The position numbers and the translations under genes are program-made. From Muribaculaceae bacterium (GTDB lineage: Bacteria; Bacteroidota; Bacteroidia; Bacteroidales; Muribaculaceae): a stretch of DNA of 42,965 bases. Shown in pieces: positions 27,738-35,586 of the stretch. The stretch lies in contig JAIDYR010000035.1 in the NCBI GenBank assembly GCA_029057985.1, forward strand, positions 1-42,965. The letters are read 5' to 3'. Below the pieces are notes generated by a model, which saw only the letters and a program-made list of their open reading frames with translations, was not told the origin of the DNA and did not search any database. Positions within the stretch are counted from its first letter, which is position 1; each line of letters opens with the position of its first letter.

Positions 27738-27807
27738 TTGTCAATTTATGACAATTTATTTGTTCGTACCAAAAATTATAATTAACTTTGTTGTCAAATT
27801 ATGACAA
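27738..27807 (+). promoter_or_regulatory. Promoter bracketed by two TTGTCA-N5-TGACAA operators
   Basis: A consensus promoter (TTTG at 27759-27762, TAACTTTG at 27783-27790, 20-bp spacing) is flanked by two perfect dyads of the form TTGTCA-N5-TGACAA, at 27738-27754 and 27791-27807. Their centres are 53 bp apart, about five helical turns. The second dyad starts right after the -7 element and covers the expected start site and the first ATG. This layout fits cooperative autorepression, most simply by the HTH protein encoded just downstream. Confidence 0.8.
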
Positions 27808-28109
27808 TATTACAAATGAGGTTTTGTGAATTTCTTAGACACCGCCGTGAATCCTTGGGACTTGCTCAAAAGGTTATTGCAGAAGCAATATCTGTAGATG
27901 TTCCAATGTACAGTAGATACGAACGTGGTCAGCGACCTTTAAAGGAAGAATATATACCTCTTATTGCTTCAAAACTAAAAGTGAGTTGCTCTACATTGAG
28001 ACAAATGTGGATTGCTGATAAAATTTTCAACTTCGTATCCGGTGAAGAAAATGTAAAGCAGATACTCAATATTGTTGCCGATAATATTATTGACTCTATA
28101 AATGAATAG
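27801..28109 (+). CDS. XRE-family HTH regulator co-transcribed with the methyltransferase
   Basis: This small DNA-binding protein (102 aa) has a Cro/CI-type helix-turn-helix over residues 6-65 (FLRHRRESLGLAQKVIAEA, then MYSRYERGQRPL) and a short helical tail. It probably controls its own operon through the two TTGTCA/TGACAA dyads at its promoter. The first ATG lies inside the second operator and only about 4 nt from the expected transcription start, so either the mRNA is nearly leaderless or translation begins at the ATG at 27816, giving 97 aa. Its stop is 6 bp before the methyltransferase ATG. Confidence 0.8.
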   Translation: MTILQMRFCEFLRHRRESLGLAQKVIAEAISVDVPMYSRYERGQRPLKEEYIPLIASKLKVSCSTLRQMWIADKIFNFVSGEENVKQILNIVADNIIDSINE

Positions 28110-28115
28110 GATTTG

Positions 28116-29978
28116 ATGAATACAAATACTCTGAGCAATCTGATTAAACAATATAGTGCTGATGATATTGAGAAATCATTGGTTCTTCATTTTATTGAAG
28201 TTAATAATATCAATTTCGAAACGTCTGAATATTTATCAGAATATATTTCTAACTTCACTTGTAACCCTATACTTTATTCGGAAGTATTAAATATAGGAGA
28301 ATACTCCATTGAAGAATTATCAGTGGCGTTTGAACTACTAATCCCACCTTCGGACCGTACGCTAAATGGAGCTTTTTTTACACCCGCCTACATTGTTGAT
28401 TATATTATCGACAACGTAGCTCCTACGTCCTCTGAAACTATAGCAGACGTGAGTTGTGGAAGTGGAGCTTTTCTATTAGGAATCTTGAGATATTATAATA
28501 AAAAGTTCAATCTATCTGTTTCCGAAATTATTAAAAGGAATCTGAGAGGCGCTGATATCCTTGATTATAATGTTCGGCGTGCTAAACTTCTTATCATCTT
28601 ATTTGCTCTGATGAATCAAGAGAATATTTCTGTGGATGAGATAAATATAATATGCTGTGACAGTTTGCGGTATAATTGGAATCAGAAATTTGATTGTATA
28701 GTTGGAAATCCACCATACGTTAAATTCCAGGATATGACAGATGAAAGTAGAACTTTTCTCTCTGAAAATTGGGCTACAACTTCATTTGGAACATTTAATC
28801 TCTACTTTGCCTTTTTTGAATTAGGCTATAATCTTCTTTCTGATACAGGAAGATTAGGGTATATTACCCCAAATAACTTTTTTACATCGCTTGCTGGAGA
28901 ATCATTAAGAACATATTTCCAAAAACATCAATGTATCTATAAAATCGTAGATTTTAATGCCACTAAAGTCTTTGAAGTGCAAACTTATACCGCCATTACA
29001 TTTTTAAATAAACATAAAAATAATTCTATTGAATATGGTCGTATAAAGGATAACCAAACCCCATCTGATTTCCTTAATGTAATGTTCTTTTCATCTAATT
29101 CTTATGAAGAACTAATTGCAAAAAAATGGCGTTTATTGTGTGATGAAGAACGTTTCATCATCAAGCAAATTGAGTCCATTGGCGATCCGATTGGTCAACT
29201 ATTTAACATTTGTGTAGGTATTGCTACATTAAAGGACGAGGTCTATTCATTTTTCCCAGTTTCCTCGGATGAGACTTACTTCTACTTTGTTCGCGATAAC
29301 ATTACTTGGAAAGTAGAAAAACAGTTAACCCGGAGCACTGTTAAAATTTCAGAGATGAAATGTCAAGCAGATATCTCATCAAATAAAAGGCTTTTCATCT
29401 TCCCTTATAAAATGGGCAATGGAAAGATGACTCCTATCCCAGAAAATGAAATGGCTAACAAGTATCCTTACTGCTACGCCTATTTTACTCACGTTAAGGA
29501 TATATTAGCCTCACGTGGGAAAGGGAAACATATATACATACCATTCTATTCTTACGGGCGCACACAGGGCTTAAATAGAAAAGGAGTAAAGCTATATACT
29601 CCAACTTTCAGTAAAACTCCTCGTTTCCTTATCGATTTAGATGAAGATAGCCTTTTTACCAATGGATATGGAATCTATTTTCGCGAGACATCAAAAAATC
29701 TCTTTGATACAAATCCTATAACTGAGAAAAATAACTTAGACGTTATTCAAAAGATCCTCAACTCTAACATAATGAATTATTATATTACTGCAACAAGTGT
29801 CGCGATCGAGGGAGGTTATCCATGCTACCAGAAAAATTATATTGAGAAATTTACTATTCCCAATTTGGATGATTCTCAAATTAGTCACATTAGATCCATC
29901 TCCAATGAAGACGAACTAAATGACTATTTAGAGGAGATTTATCAAATAAATCTCCCCGTACCAAATCTCTGCTCATAA
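28116..29978 (+). CDS. N6-adenine DNA methyltransferase of a type II restriction-modification system
   Basis: This enzyme is predicted to methylate adenine in the recognition site to protect host DNA. The 620-aa protein has motif X (GAFFTPAYIVDYI), the AdoMet motif I (VSCGSGAFLLGI, near residue 110) and catalytic motif IV NPPY at residues 198-201. A long C-terminal target-recognition region resembles Eco57I/TaqI-like enzymes; late blocks include FNICVGIATLKDEVY and EGGYPCYQKNYIEKFTIP. ATG at 28116 is preferred over the TTG just before it. Its last 37 bp overlap the convergent endonuclease gene. The recognition sequence cannot be read from the protein. Confidence 0.88.
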   Translation: MNTNTLSNLIKQYSADDIEKSLVLHFIEVNNINFETSEYLSEYISNFTCNPILYSEVLNIGEYSIEELSVAFELLIPPSDRTLNGAFFTPAYIVDYIIDNVAPTSSETIADVSCGSGAFLLGILRYYNKKFNLSVSEIIKRNLRGADILDYNVRRAKLLIILFALMNQENISVDEINIICCDSLRYNWNQKFDCIVGNPPYVKFQDMTDESRTFLSENWATTSFGTFNLYFAFFELGYNLLSDTGRLGYITPNNFFTSLAGESLRTYFQKHQCIYKIVDFNATKVFEVQTYTAITFLNKHKNNSIEYGRIKDNQTPSDFLNVMFFSSNSYEELIAKKWRLLCDEERFIIKQIESIGDPIGQLFNICVGIATLKDEVYSFFPVSSDETYFYFVRDNITWKVEKQLTRSTVKISEMKCQADISSNKRLFIFPYKMGNGKMTPIPENEMANKYPYCYAYFTHVKDILASRGKGKHIYIPFYSYGRTQGLNRKGVKLYTPTFSKTPRFLIDLDEDSLFTNGYGIYFRETSKNLFDTNPITEKNNLDVIQKILNSNIMNYYITATSVAIEGGYPCYQKNYIEKFTIPNLDDSQISHIRSISNEDELNDYLEEIYQINLPVPNLCS

Positions 29979-30778
29979 GTCTTTATCAACTCTCTAGCAA
30001 ACGTTGGATAGTTCATATTATCTATAGAGGCAGTAGTAACAGCTGGCAAAAGATTATCTGCTATTAACTGGGCGTTAGTATTGTATATTTTTGGGGTCTT
30101 TCTGTTAAAATCTACAATAAGAAGGCATACACGTTCATACTTATATTCTTCGCCATAGATAGAGTTTCGTCCATTCACTGCATTAAAAGAGTAGATGTAC
30201 TTCTCCAGATGTTTTGAGATATTTTTGTTTTTTTTGAATCCGACCTTGTTATTCTTGGCTAATTTATCATCATATTCATAGACTGGTATCATATAAAGCT
30301 CTCCAAGAACCATTTTAGGACATCTAAGATGTAGATTCAATGCCTCTGCAAATGTTCTTTCATAAAGTGTGTCGAAATTTTTAGTAGTACTGCTCAATTG
30401 ACTTCTAACGTTTACGGATAAGATATGTTCTGTAAGAGTGTGACCAAACTTGTCTTTTTTCCCTTTTAATATCCCATCAAAATTAAGAACCTCCTCAACT
30501 TTTTTTAAGTTATTGGGCATGAAACATATATCTTGAGCTTTACACTTGAAAAATCCTGCCAACTTTTGCTCACCTACGTGAGCCCCATATACTGGGGCTA
30601 CTAAGTTTGGATTTACTCCATTCTTTATGAATTCAGCTTTTACAGAATCATGAATTATGCAGATAGGTATTTGGGTGCGAATGAGATTGTTTTTACCCTC
30701 TTCGCCACCTTTAATTATTGCATCTTCAATCAATTTTTTTATTTGATTTACTGCTTCTTGTATTGATATCATTTTCAT
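29942..30778 (-). CDS. Putative type II restriction endonuclease
   Basis: The 278-aa protein faces the methyltransferase and follows a C-protein-like regulator, the classic position of a restriction enzyme. The best conserved-looking block is SVNVRSQLSSTTKNFDTLYE followed by RTFAEALNLHLR and VLGELYMIPVYEYDD. Its layout recalls the (E/K)SQ..S..NNF..R.EEA block of PaeR7I/XhoI-like nucleases, but I cannot place it in a named family or point to a certain PD-(D/E)xK triad. ATG at 30778 is chosen over an upstream TTG. This leaves 1 nt between the regulator stop and this start, so translation is probably coupled. Confidence 0.7.
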   Translation of the reverse strand: MKMISIQEAVNQIKKLIEDAIIKGGEEGKNNLIRTQIPICIIHDSVKAEFIKNGVNPNLVAPVYGAHVGEQKLAGFFKCKAQDICFMPNNLKKVEEVLNFDGILKGKKDKFGHTLTEHILSVNVRSQLSSTTKNFDTLYERTFAEALNLHLRCPKMVLGELYMIPVYEYDDKLAKNNKVGFKKNKNISKHLEKYIYSFNAVNGRNSIYGEEYKYERVCLLIVDFNRKTPKIYNTNAQLIADNLLPAVTTASIDNMNYPTFARELIKTYEQRFGTGRFI

Positions 30779-30779
30779 T

Positions 30780-30995
30780 TTAATCAAACAGATCTTTAAT
30801 ATTTACTTGTAAGGCATCCGCTAATCTTTTGATATTACTTAGAGTAATGTTTCTTTCGGCTCTCTCAATCATACCAATATATGTACGATGAAATCCAGCT
30901 CTGTAAGCAAGTTCCTCCTGAGATATGCCTTTCCCCTTCCTAATTTGCTGAATTTTAAAACCAAATTCTTTGAGTAATGATAAATTCGTTTCCAT
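30780..30995 (-). CDS. C-protein-like HTH regulator of the endonuclease gene
   Basis: This 71-aa single-domain XRE protein has a full helix-turn-helix (KGKGISQEELAYRAGFHRTY, then IGMIERAERNITLSNIKRLA). The RTYIGxIERxERNxxL pattern is typical of controller proteins of restriction-modification systems, which delay endonuclease expression until methylation is established. It is the first gene of the endonuclease operon. The promoter upstream is enclosed by an inverted repeat that is its likely operator. It differs clearly from the regulator in front of the methyltransferase. Confidence 0.85.
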   Translation of the reverse strand: METNLSLLKEFGFKIQQIRKGKGISQEELAYRAGFHRTYIGMIERAERNITLSNIKRLADALQVNIKDLFD

Positions 30996-30997
30996 AA

Positions 30998-31058
30998 GCT
31001 AATTATCGTATGCAAAATTACGACTAAGTATGCACGATTACAACATACAATAATTAGC
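30998..31058 (-). promoter_or_regulatory. Promoter of the regulator-endonuclease operon inside a split inverted repeat
   Basis: On the minus strand TTG (31041-31043) and TAATTTTG (31013-31020) are 20 bp apart. Both lie in the 31-bp loop of an inverted repeat with 15-bp arms at 30998-31012 and 31044-31058 (14 of 15 complementary; left arm GCTAATTATCGTATG). GTATGC also recurs at 31008 and 31028. The proximal arm covers the expected transcription start, consistent with control by the C-like protein. The leader would be only about 10 nt. Confidence 0.75.
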
Positions 31059-31852
31059 ATTTTGGGTTCTAATATGTTAAGAGCCTATATTTAAGTATTG
31101 TGAGTAGTTATAATTGTCAAACAAGACTATTGTGATAATCTATCGAACTTAAGACCCTCTCATTTGGACTATAACTCTACTAGGCTATGCTAGAATGGGC
31201 GAATCTTACTTTTGTCACATCCTGAAAAACCCATAAAAATAATGCCCTGTCTTTCTCAAGCTAAGGCTCTAACATATCCAAATGCATCTGCATCTCTTTA
31301 ACATGGGGAATAGAACACGAAGTTAACTCTACCTTATTTAAAGCCATTTATTTTCAAAAAATTTCTTTGAATTCCCAAACTCCTGGGAGTTCCTATATAT
31401 ATTCAAAGAGGATGGAAGAAAAAAAGGAGAAGACAGCGAAGGAGACATCATGTAAAATCTATATATCCGCTTTTCTTGATTCTTCTCCCTTTAAAAAATT
31501 CTCGAATCGGATTACCTGCGAATCTGATGTTGGGATCGCTGATATTTAACAACTTGATTCATCTTAACGGAGATAATTTTTGGGTATCATAGTAACCAAG
31601 TATATTTAGAATCAGTGTGACCATAGATCCAACAATCCTAAATATATGGGTCCATTAAACTAAGCCAAAATGTAGAGTTAAGCCCTTATTTTAAGGATAT
31701 AATGATTAGATGGAGAATAATAGATCATTCTAATCTAATAAAATTCAATCCAGAATCGTAAGATAAAATAAGAAGTATCCAAATAACTTAATTTTTCAAG
31801 TTAGGAAATACTTTTTTTAACCGAATTATCTATATAATTCAGAATAATTATA
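31059..31852. other. AT-rich gap of about 800 bp between the endonuclease operon and the orphan ORF
   Basis: No convincing gene is present. The longest frame (31367-31549) needs a TTG start or a 45-codon version from ATG 31412, has no recognisable content and no promoter. A single TTGTCA half-site occurs at 31114-31119 without its partner. Degraded genes or an untranslated RNA are possible but unsupported. Confidence 0.45.
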
Positions 31853-31860
31853 TATATTTG
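31853..31860 (+). promoter_or_regulatory. -7 element immediately before the orphan ORF
   Basis: TATATTTG matches TAnnTTTG and ends 4 bp before the ATG at 31865. The expected start site falls at or next to the start codon, so the mRNA may be leaderless. No -33 TTG is at the usual distance. Confidence 0.45.
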
Positions 31861-31864
31861 TATT

Positions 31865-32554
31865 ATGGAACATAAGATAATCCTTACATACGAGAATATT
31901 GCTGATTATATTGAAGAAATCATCCAAATATGCAACATATCTCCATGCCGTGGTGGATATAATGTTGAGATTATGAATTCTAAAGATGAAAACGGGAAAA
32001 AGATTAAAGCATTCTTGCCAATGCCTTTTTCTTTCATACCACGCTCATATCTATCCAATTCATCCAAGCATCTATTCATAGAAGCAAAGTTCTATTCTAT
32101 TAATGTTGAATTTCGAAAAATTCGAGTTTCTCGGTTGGATTTTGTTGAATCAATTTTTACATTTAAACCGGCTCTTTTTTATTCAGATGATGAATATAAA
32201 GAACAGCTCTCGTCTTACCATAAAGATAAAAATCGGGTTGAAAAAGAAGAGGATATTTATGATGAAGAATTATCAGATATAATAGAAATCTGGGATAAGA
32301 TTGAAAGAGAACTACCAGATTATTATGTATTGGAGAGATATTTAAAACCCCCTATGACTAAGGAAGAATATGAATCATTTATAAAACCTATCTTCATAAC
32401 AAATGAAGATAGAAACCCAGAAGAAATAGAAGAAATAGAAAATATAGGAGAAATAAAAATTGCAGAAGACGCTAATAATTGTCATACTCACAATAGTATG
32501 GGTGAAGAGCATATAATGTGGGCATTAGAAAATGGATATGAAGATTATGTATAA
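31865..32554 (+). CDS. Acidic protein of unknown function, island cargo
   Basis: I do not recognise this 229-aa protein. It has no signal peptide or membrane helix. Residues 1-120 look like a mixed alpha/beta domain (YNVEIMNSKDENGKKIKAFL, then FYSINVEFRKIRVSRLDF). Residues 125-205 are highly charged and rich in Glu, Asp and Ile (EEIEEIENIGEIKI), possibly helical or flexible. The end has HTHNSMGEEHIMWALENGYE. AT-biased codon use matches the island. It lies alone after an 800-bp gap, with a possible -7 element right at its start. Being cargo beside a restriction system suggests a defence or anti-restriction accessory role, but nothing in the protein shows this. Confidence 0.65.
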   Translation: MEHKIILTYENIADYIEEIIQICNISPCRGGYNVEIMNSKDENGKKIKAFLPMPFSFIPRSYLSNSSKHLFIEAKFYSINVEFRKIRVSRLDFVESIFTFKPALFYSDDEYKEQLSSYHKDKNRVEKEEDIYDEELSDIIEIWDKIERELPDYYVLERYLKPPMTKEEYESFIKPIFITNEDRNPEEIEEIENIGEIKIAEDANNCHTHNSMGEEHIMWALENGYEDYV

Positions 32555-32564
32555 TCTTCATATC
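32535..32564 (+). terminator. 14-bp perfect hairpin over the end of the orphan ORF
   Basis: GATATGAAGATTAT pairs exactly with ATAATCTTCATATC around a 2-nt loop, and the stop codon lies in the stem. No T-run follows on the plus strand. It may act as a transcript end or stabilising element. Confidence 0.45.
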
Positions 32565-32812
32565 TTGATATATCATAGATTCTTATTAGTATTGTTCAGT
32601 ATAAGAGAATACTTGTCTTATATGCTAAAATTATAGAAATAATAGTTCTACTTTCTCCTTAATAATATTCTTGCTTTCGTCTTGAAATGATGTTATCTGG
32701 AATACTATATATAGTACAATTTACGGCAACCTCAAATGATGGGAAAATATATCAAGTTTAATAATAAAATCAAACGTAATGACTGATGCGGAGTTTATAA
32801 CTCATCTCCTTT
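32565..32812. other. AT-rich non-coding right end of the island
   Basis: Together with the parE leader this makes a gap of about 370 bases between genes. I see no ORF, RNA gene or recombinase remnant before the right repeat. Confidence 0.5.
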
Positions 32813-32838
32813 TGCTATTGCATAAGGCGTAATTTTTT
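32813..32838 (+). repeat. Right 26-bp direct repeat of the AT-rich island
   Basis: Identical over 26 bp and in the same orientation to 27357-27382, with one additional T after it. It ends 12 bp before the parE -33 element, so the parE promoter is left intact. Confidence 0.9.
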
Positions 32839-32850
32839 TGTAACTCGCTC

Positions 32851-32881
32851 TTTGCCTACTCACGAATTTTTTGTAAATTTG
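32851..32881 (+). promoter_or_regulatory. Promoter of parE
   Basis: TTTG (32851-32854) and TAAATTTG (32874-32881) are 19 bp apart, a full consensus match. The start codon follows 41 bp downstream. Confidence 0.75.
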
Positions 32882-32922
32882 TAGGATTCTTAAACTTTAT
32901 AAGTTTCTTAAATGTAGCCTCC

Positions 32923-34998
32923 ATGAATGTCGACAACGATATATTCTCTATAGATAATTCGGTTGATAACCCTCAGTCCGCACCTGACATGAGGATTAAC
33001 TCCGAAGCAGGCGCTTCAACTTCTGAAGAGGATGATGACGCCTCCGATATCGCCACCCCCAAGGCACGTGGTAAAGCATCGGATTATGACGAAAGTTCGA
33101 TTCAGACACTCGACTGGAACGAGCATATCCGCCGACGCCCGGGCATGTATATCGGTAAACTCGGCGACGGGTCGCATGCAGAAGATGGCATCTACGTATT
33201 GGTAAAGGAGACAGTCGATAATTCCATCGACGAATTCAACTCCGGATTCGGCAAGAGGATCGACATCAGCATTGACGAGGAGGGCACCGTTACTGTTCGC
33301 GACTATGGCCGAGGCATTCCTTTGGGCAAAATCAAGGAGGTAGCCTCAGAGATCAATACCGGCGGAAAATTCGACAGCAAGACTTTCCAGAAATCCGTAG
33401 GACTTAACGGCGTCGGACTTAAAGCAGTCAACGCCATGTCTACGTTCTGCGAGGTGCAGTCGTTTCGTGACGGCGAGACTGTGAAGGTAAGTTTCGAGAG
33501 AGGGAATCTCATTGAGCATACCGATCATCTCCCGACAAGTGAAGAAAACGGGACACTCATCAAATTCCATCCGGATCCGGAACTATTCAAAAACTACCGT
33601 TTCAATCTCGACTTCGTCGAGACGATGGTCAATAATTATACATATCTGAATACCGGCCTGCAGATCTATTTCAACGGCAAGCGTTATATATCCCGCCATG
33701 GCCTGGCCGACCTGCTCAAGGAGAGACTTAGCGCGAATCCTCTTTATCCGGTAATTCACCTGAAGAGCGATGATATCGAGGCCGTAATCACACATACTGA
33801 CCAATACGGCGAAGAATATTACTCCTTTGTCAACGGCCAATATACTACTCAAGGGGGAACCCATCTGACCGCCTTCCGCGAACATCTGACCCGCACAATC
33901 AAGGATTTTTCCGGTAAAGGTTATGAATTCTCAGATATCCGCAACGGAATTGTGGCAGCAGTCTCTGTACGCATCCAGGAACCCGTCTTCGAATCGCAGA
34001 CAAAGACTAAACTCGGGTCTAACAAAATCGAACCGAAAGAAGACGCAATCACTGTCAATAAATTCGTCGGAGATTACATCAAGAAGGAACTCGACGATTA
34101 TCTGCATAAACATACCGACACTGCAGAAGCCATGCTGCGTAAAGTAGCCGCATCGGAAAAAGAGCGCAAGGCTATGGCCGGAGTCGCCAAACTCGCCCGG
34201 GAAAAAGCGAAGAAAGTCAGCCTTCACAACAGCAAACTGCGAGATTGCCGAATCCACTATTCCGATACTCTGGCCAAGAGCGCCAAGGAAGACCTGCGCG
34301 AGGAATCCGCTATCTTCATTACTGAGGGCCTGTCGGCTACGGGAACAATCACCAAAGTCCGCAATGCCAAGACTCAGGCGGTCTTCTCCCTGCGCGGTAA
34401 GCCGCTAAACTCTTTCGGCATGACCCAGCAGGTCGTCTATAAAAATGATGAGTTCAATCTTCTTCAGGCCGCCCTCAATATCGAAGACGGAATCGAAGGA
34501 CTGAGATACAACAAGGTAATCATCGCTACGGATGCCGACGTCGACGGAATGCATATCAGATTGCTGATCATTACGTTCTTCCTCATGTTCTTCCCTGACC
34601 TCATCAAGAAAGGTCATGTCTATATCCTCCAGACCCCTCTCTTCCGCGTCCGAAATAAGAAAGTGACACGCCGGGGAAAGAAGGCGACCAAGAAGACTGC
34701 CGCTAACGAAAATCCGGAAGATAAAGACACTTATTATTGCTATACCGATGAAGAGCGTCAGGCAGCGATAGCCAAATTCGGAGCAAACGCGGAGATCACC
34801 CGATTCAAAGGTCTCGGAGAGATCAACGATGTGGAATTCGCCGAATTTATCGGCCCTAACATGCGACTTGATCCCGTCACCCTCGAACGCGGCGACTCTG
34901 TCGAGAAGCTTCTGGAATTCTACATGGGGAAAAACACTATGGACCGCCAGAACTTTATAATCGACAATCTCGTTGTCGAAGATGACTCTGAAATATAA
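32923..34998 (+). CDS. parE: DNA topoisomerase IV subunit B (ParE)
   Basis: This is the ATPase subunit of topoisomerase IV, which decatenates daughter chromosomes. The GHKL ATPase domain shows [20 protein letters not shown] and [15 protein letters not shown]. The toprim domain shows [10 protein letters not shown] and [12 protein letters not shown]; GyrB would have EGDSAGG, so ParE is preferred. The end RFKGLGE..., then NFIIDNLV, completes a 691-aa protein. The first 57 residues are an acidic, Ser/Asp-rich extension before the conserved [20 protein letters not shown]. parC is not in the window. Confidence 0.93.
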   Translation: MNVDNDIFSIDNSVDNPQSAPDMRINSEAGASTSEEDDDASDIATPKARGKASDYDESSIQTLDWNEHIRRRPGMYIGKLGDGSHAEDGIYVLVKETVDNSIDEFNSGFGKRIDISIDEEGTVTVRDYGRGIPLGKIKEVASEINTGGKFDSKTFQKSVGLNGVGLKAVNAMSTFCEVQSFRDGETVKVSFERGNLIEHTDHLPTSEENGTLIKFHPDPELFKNYRFNLDFVETMVNNYTYLNTGLQIYFNGKRYISRHGLADLLKERLSANPLYPVIHLKSDDIEAVITHTDQYGEEYYSFVNGQYTTQGGTHLTAFREHLTRTIKDFSGKGYEFSDIRNGIVAAVSVRIQEPVFESQTKTKLGSNKIEPKEDAITVNKFVGDYIKKELDDYLHKHTDTAEAMLRKVAASEKERKAMAGVAKLAREKAKKVSLHNSKLRDCRIHYSDTLAKSAKEDLREESAIFITEGLSATGTITKVRNAKTQAVFSLRGKPLNSFGMTQQVVYKNDEFNLLQAALNIEDGIEGLRYNKVIIATDADVDGMHIRLLIITFFLMFFPDLIKKGHVYILQTPLFRVRNKKVTRRGKKATKKTAANENPEDKDTYYCYTDEERQAAIAKFGANAEITRFKGLGEINDVEFAEFIGPNMRLDPVTLERGDSVEKLLEFYMGKNTMDRQNFIIDNLVVEDDSEI

Positions 34999-35085
34999 AT
35001 TATTCTGAAATATTAAATATATTGATCACCGGAATAAAATTCTGCCCCACTGATAGATTTCTCCAACTATCCACTCTTTACATCT

Positions 35086-35586
35086 ATGATTAAAACGACT
35101 GCATTCTTTCCGGGGAGTTTCAATCCCTTCACTACCGGACATCTCGACATTCTATCCCGCGCACTTCGCGTCTTTGACCGCGTTATCCTCGGCGTCGGCT
35201 ATAATGTCAATAAAATTGATCCGGAGGTAGCGAAGTCCGGAGCAATGAGAGCAGCAGAAAATCTGCGGAGCCTCTTCGACGGCATCGACAGGGTCGGAGT
35301 TACGACATATTCAGATCTGACCGTAGAAGCAGCGCGGAGAGAGGAAGCAGGAGTCATTATCCGGGGGTTCCGAAACTCCATCGACGCCGAATATGAGCGT
35401 CAGTTGGCCGCTACCAACCTCCTCATATCCGACGGCGGGATCGACACCTGGCTGATTGCTGCTCGCCCGGAATTCGAATGTGTCTCATCCTCAATGGTCA
35501 GAGAACTCCAGCACTTCAATAAAGACGCAAGTCAATTTCTCCCGACCCATCAAGATTGCATAAATACCCTCAAATCCAATAGATAA
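35086..35586 (+). CDS. coaD: Phosphopantetheine adenylyltransferase CoaD
   Basis: This enzyme converts 4'-phosphopantetheine and ATP to dephospho-CoA in coenzyme A synthesis. The nucleotidyltransferase motif FPGSFNPFTTGHLDIL (with the TxGH box) and GVIIRGFRNSIDAEYERQL are present, and SSSMVREL stands where the SSxxRE motif is expected. The length of 166 aa is typical. It lies between parE (87 bp) and the S41 protease gene, whose ATG directly abuts its stop. Confidence 0.96.
   Translation: MIKTTAFFPGSFNPFTTGHLDILSRALRVFDRVILGVGYNVNKIDPEVAKSGAMRAAENLRSLFDGIDRVGVTTYSDLTVEAARREEAGVIIRGFRNSIDAEYERQLAATNLLISDGGIDTWLIAARPEFECVSSSMVRELQHFNKDASQFLPTHQDCINTLKSNR

Larger units (their letters stand above)
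27357..32838. mobile_element. AT-rich genomic island carrying a restriction-modification system
   Basis: A block of about 5.5 kb bounded by 26-bp perfect direct repeats stands out as strongly AT-rich, with AT-biased codons and long non-coding stretches, against the G+C-richer, tightly packed flanks. It holds two XRE-type regulators, a DNA methyltransferase, a putative restriction enzyme and an unknown ORF. No integrase, transposase or relaxase is visible, so it may have moved by a recombinase in trans or by homologous recombination. Joining the flanks across one repeat copy would give an ordinary short intergenic region between the membrane-protein gene and parE. Confidence 0.8.

Noticed and set aside
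30998..31058. Invertible (phase-variable) promoter at the endonuclease operon
   Set aside because: The inverted repeat encloses only 31 bp, much shorter than typical Bacteroidales invertible promoters, and no invertase is present; an operator explains it better.
31367..31549. Short open frame in the island gap
   Set aside because: It needs a TTG start, lacks a promoter and recognisable content, and is no longer than expected by chance in this AT-rich stretch.
32923..34998. GyrB instead of ParE
   Set aside because: The toprim motif is EGLSATG rather than EGDSAGG, so topoisomerase IV is preferred.
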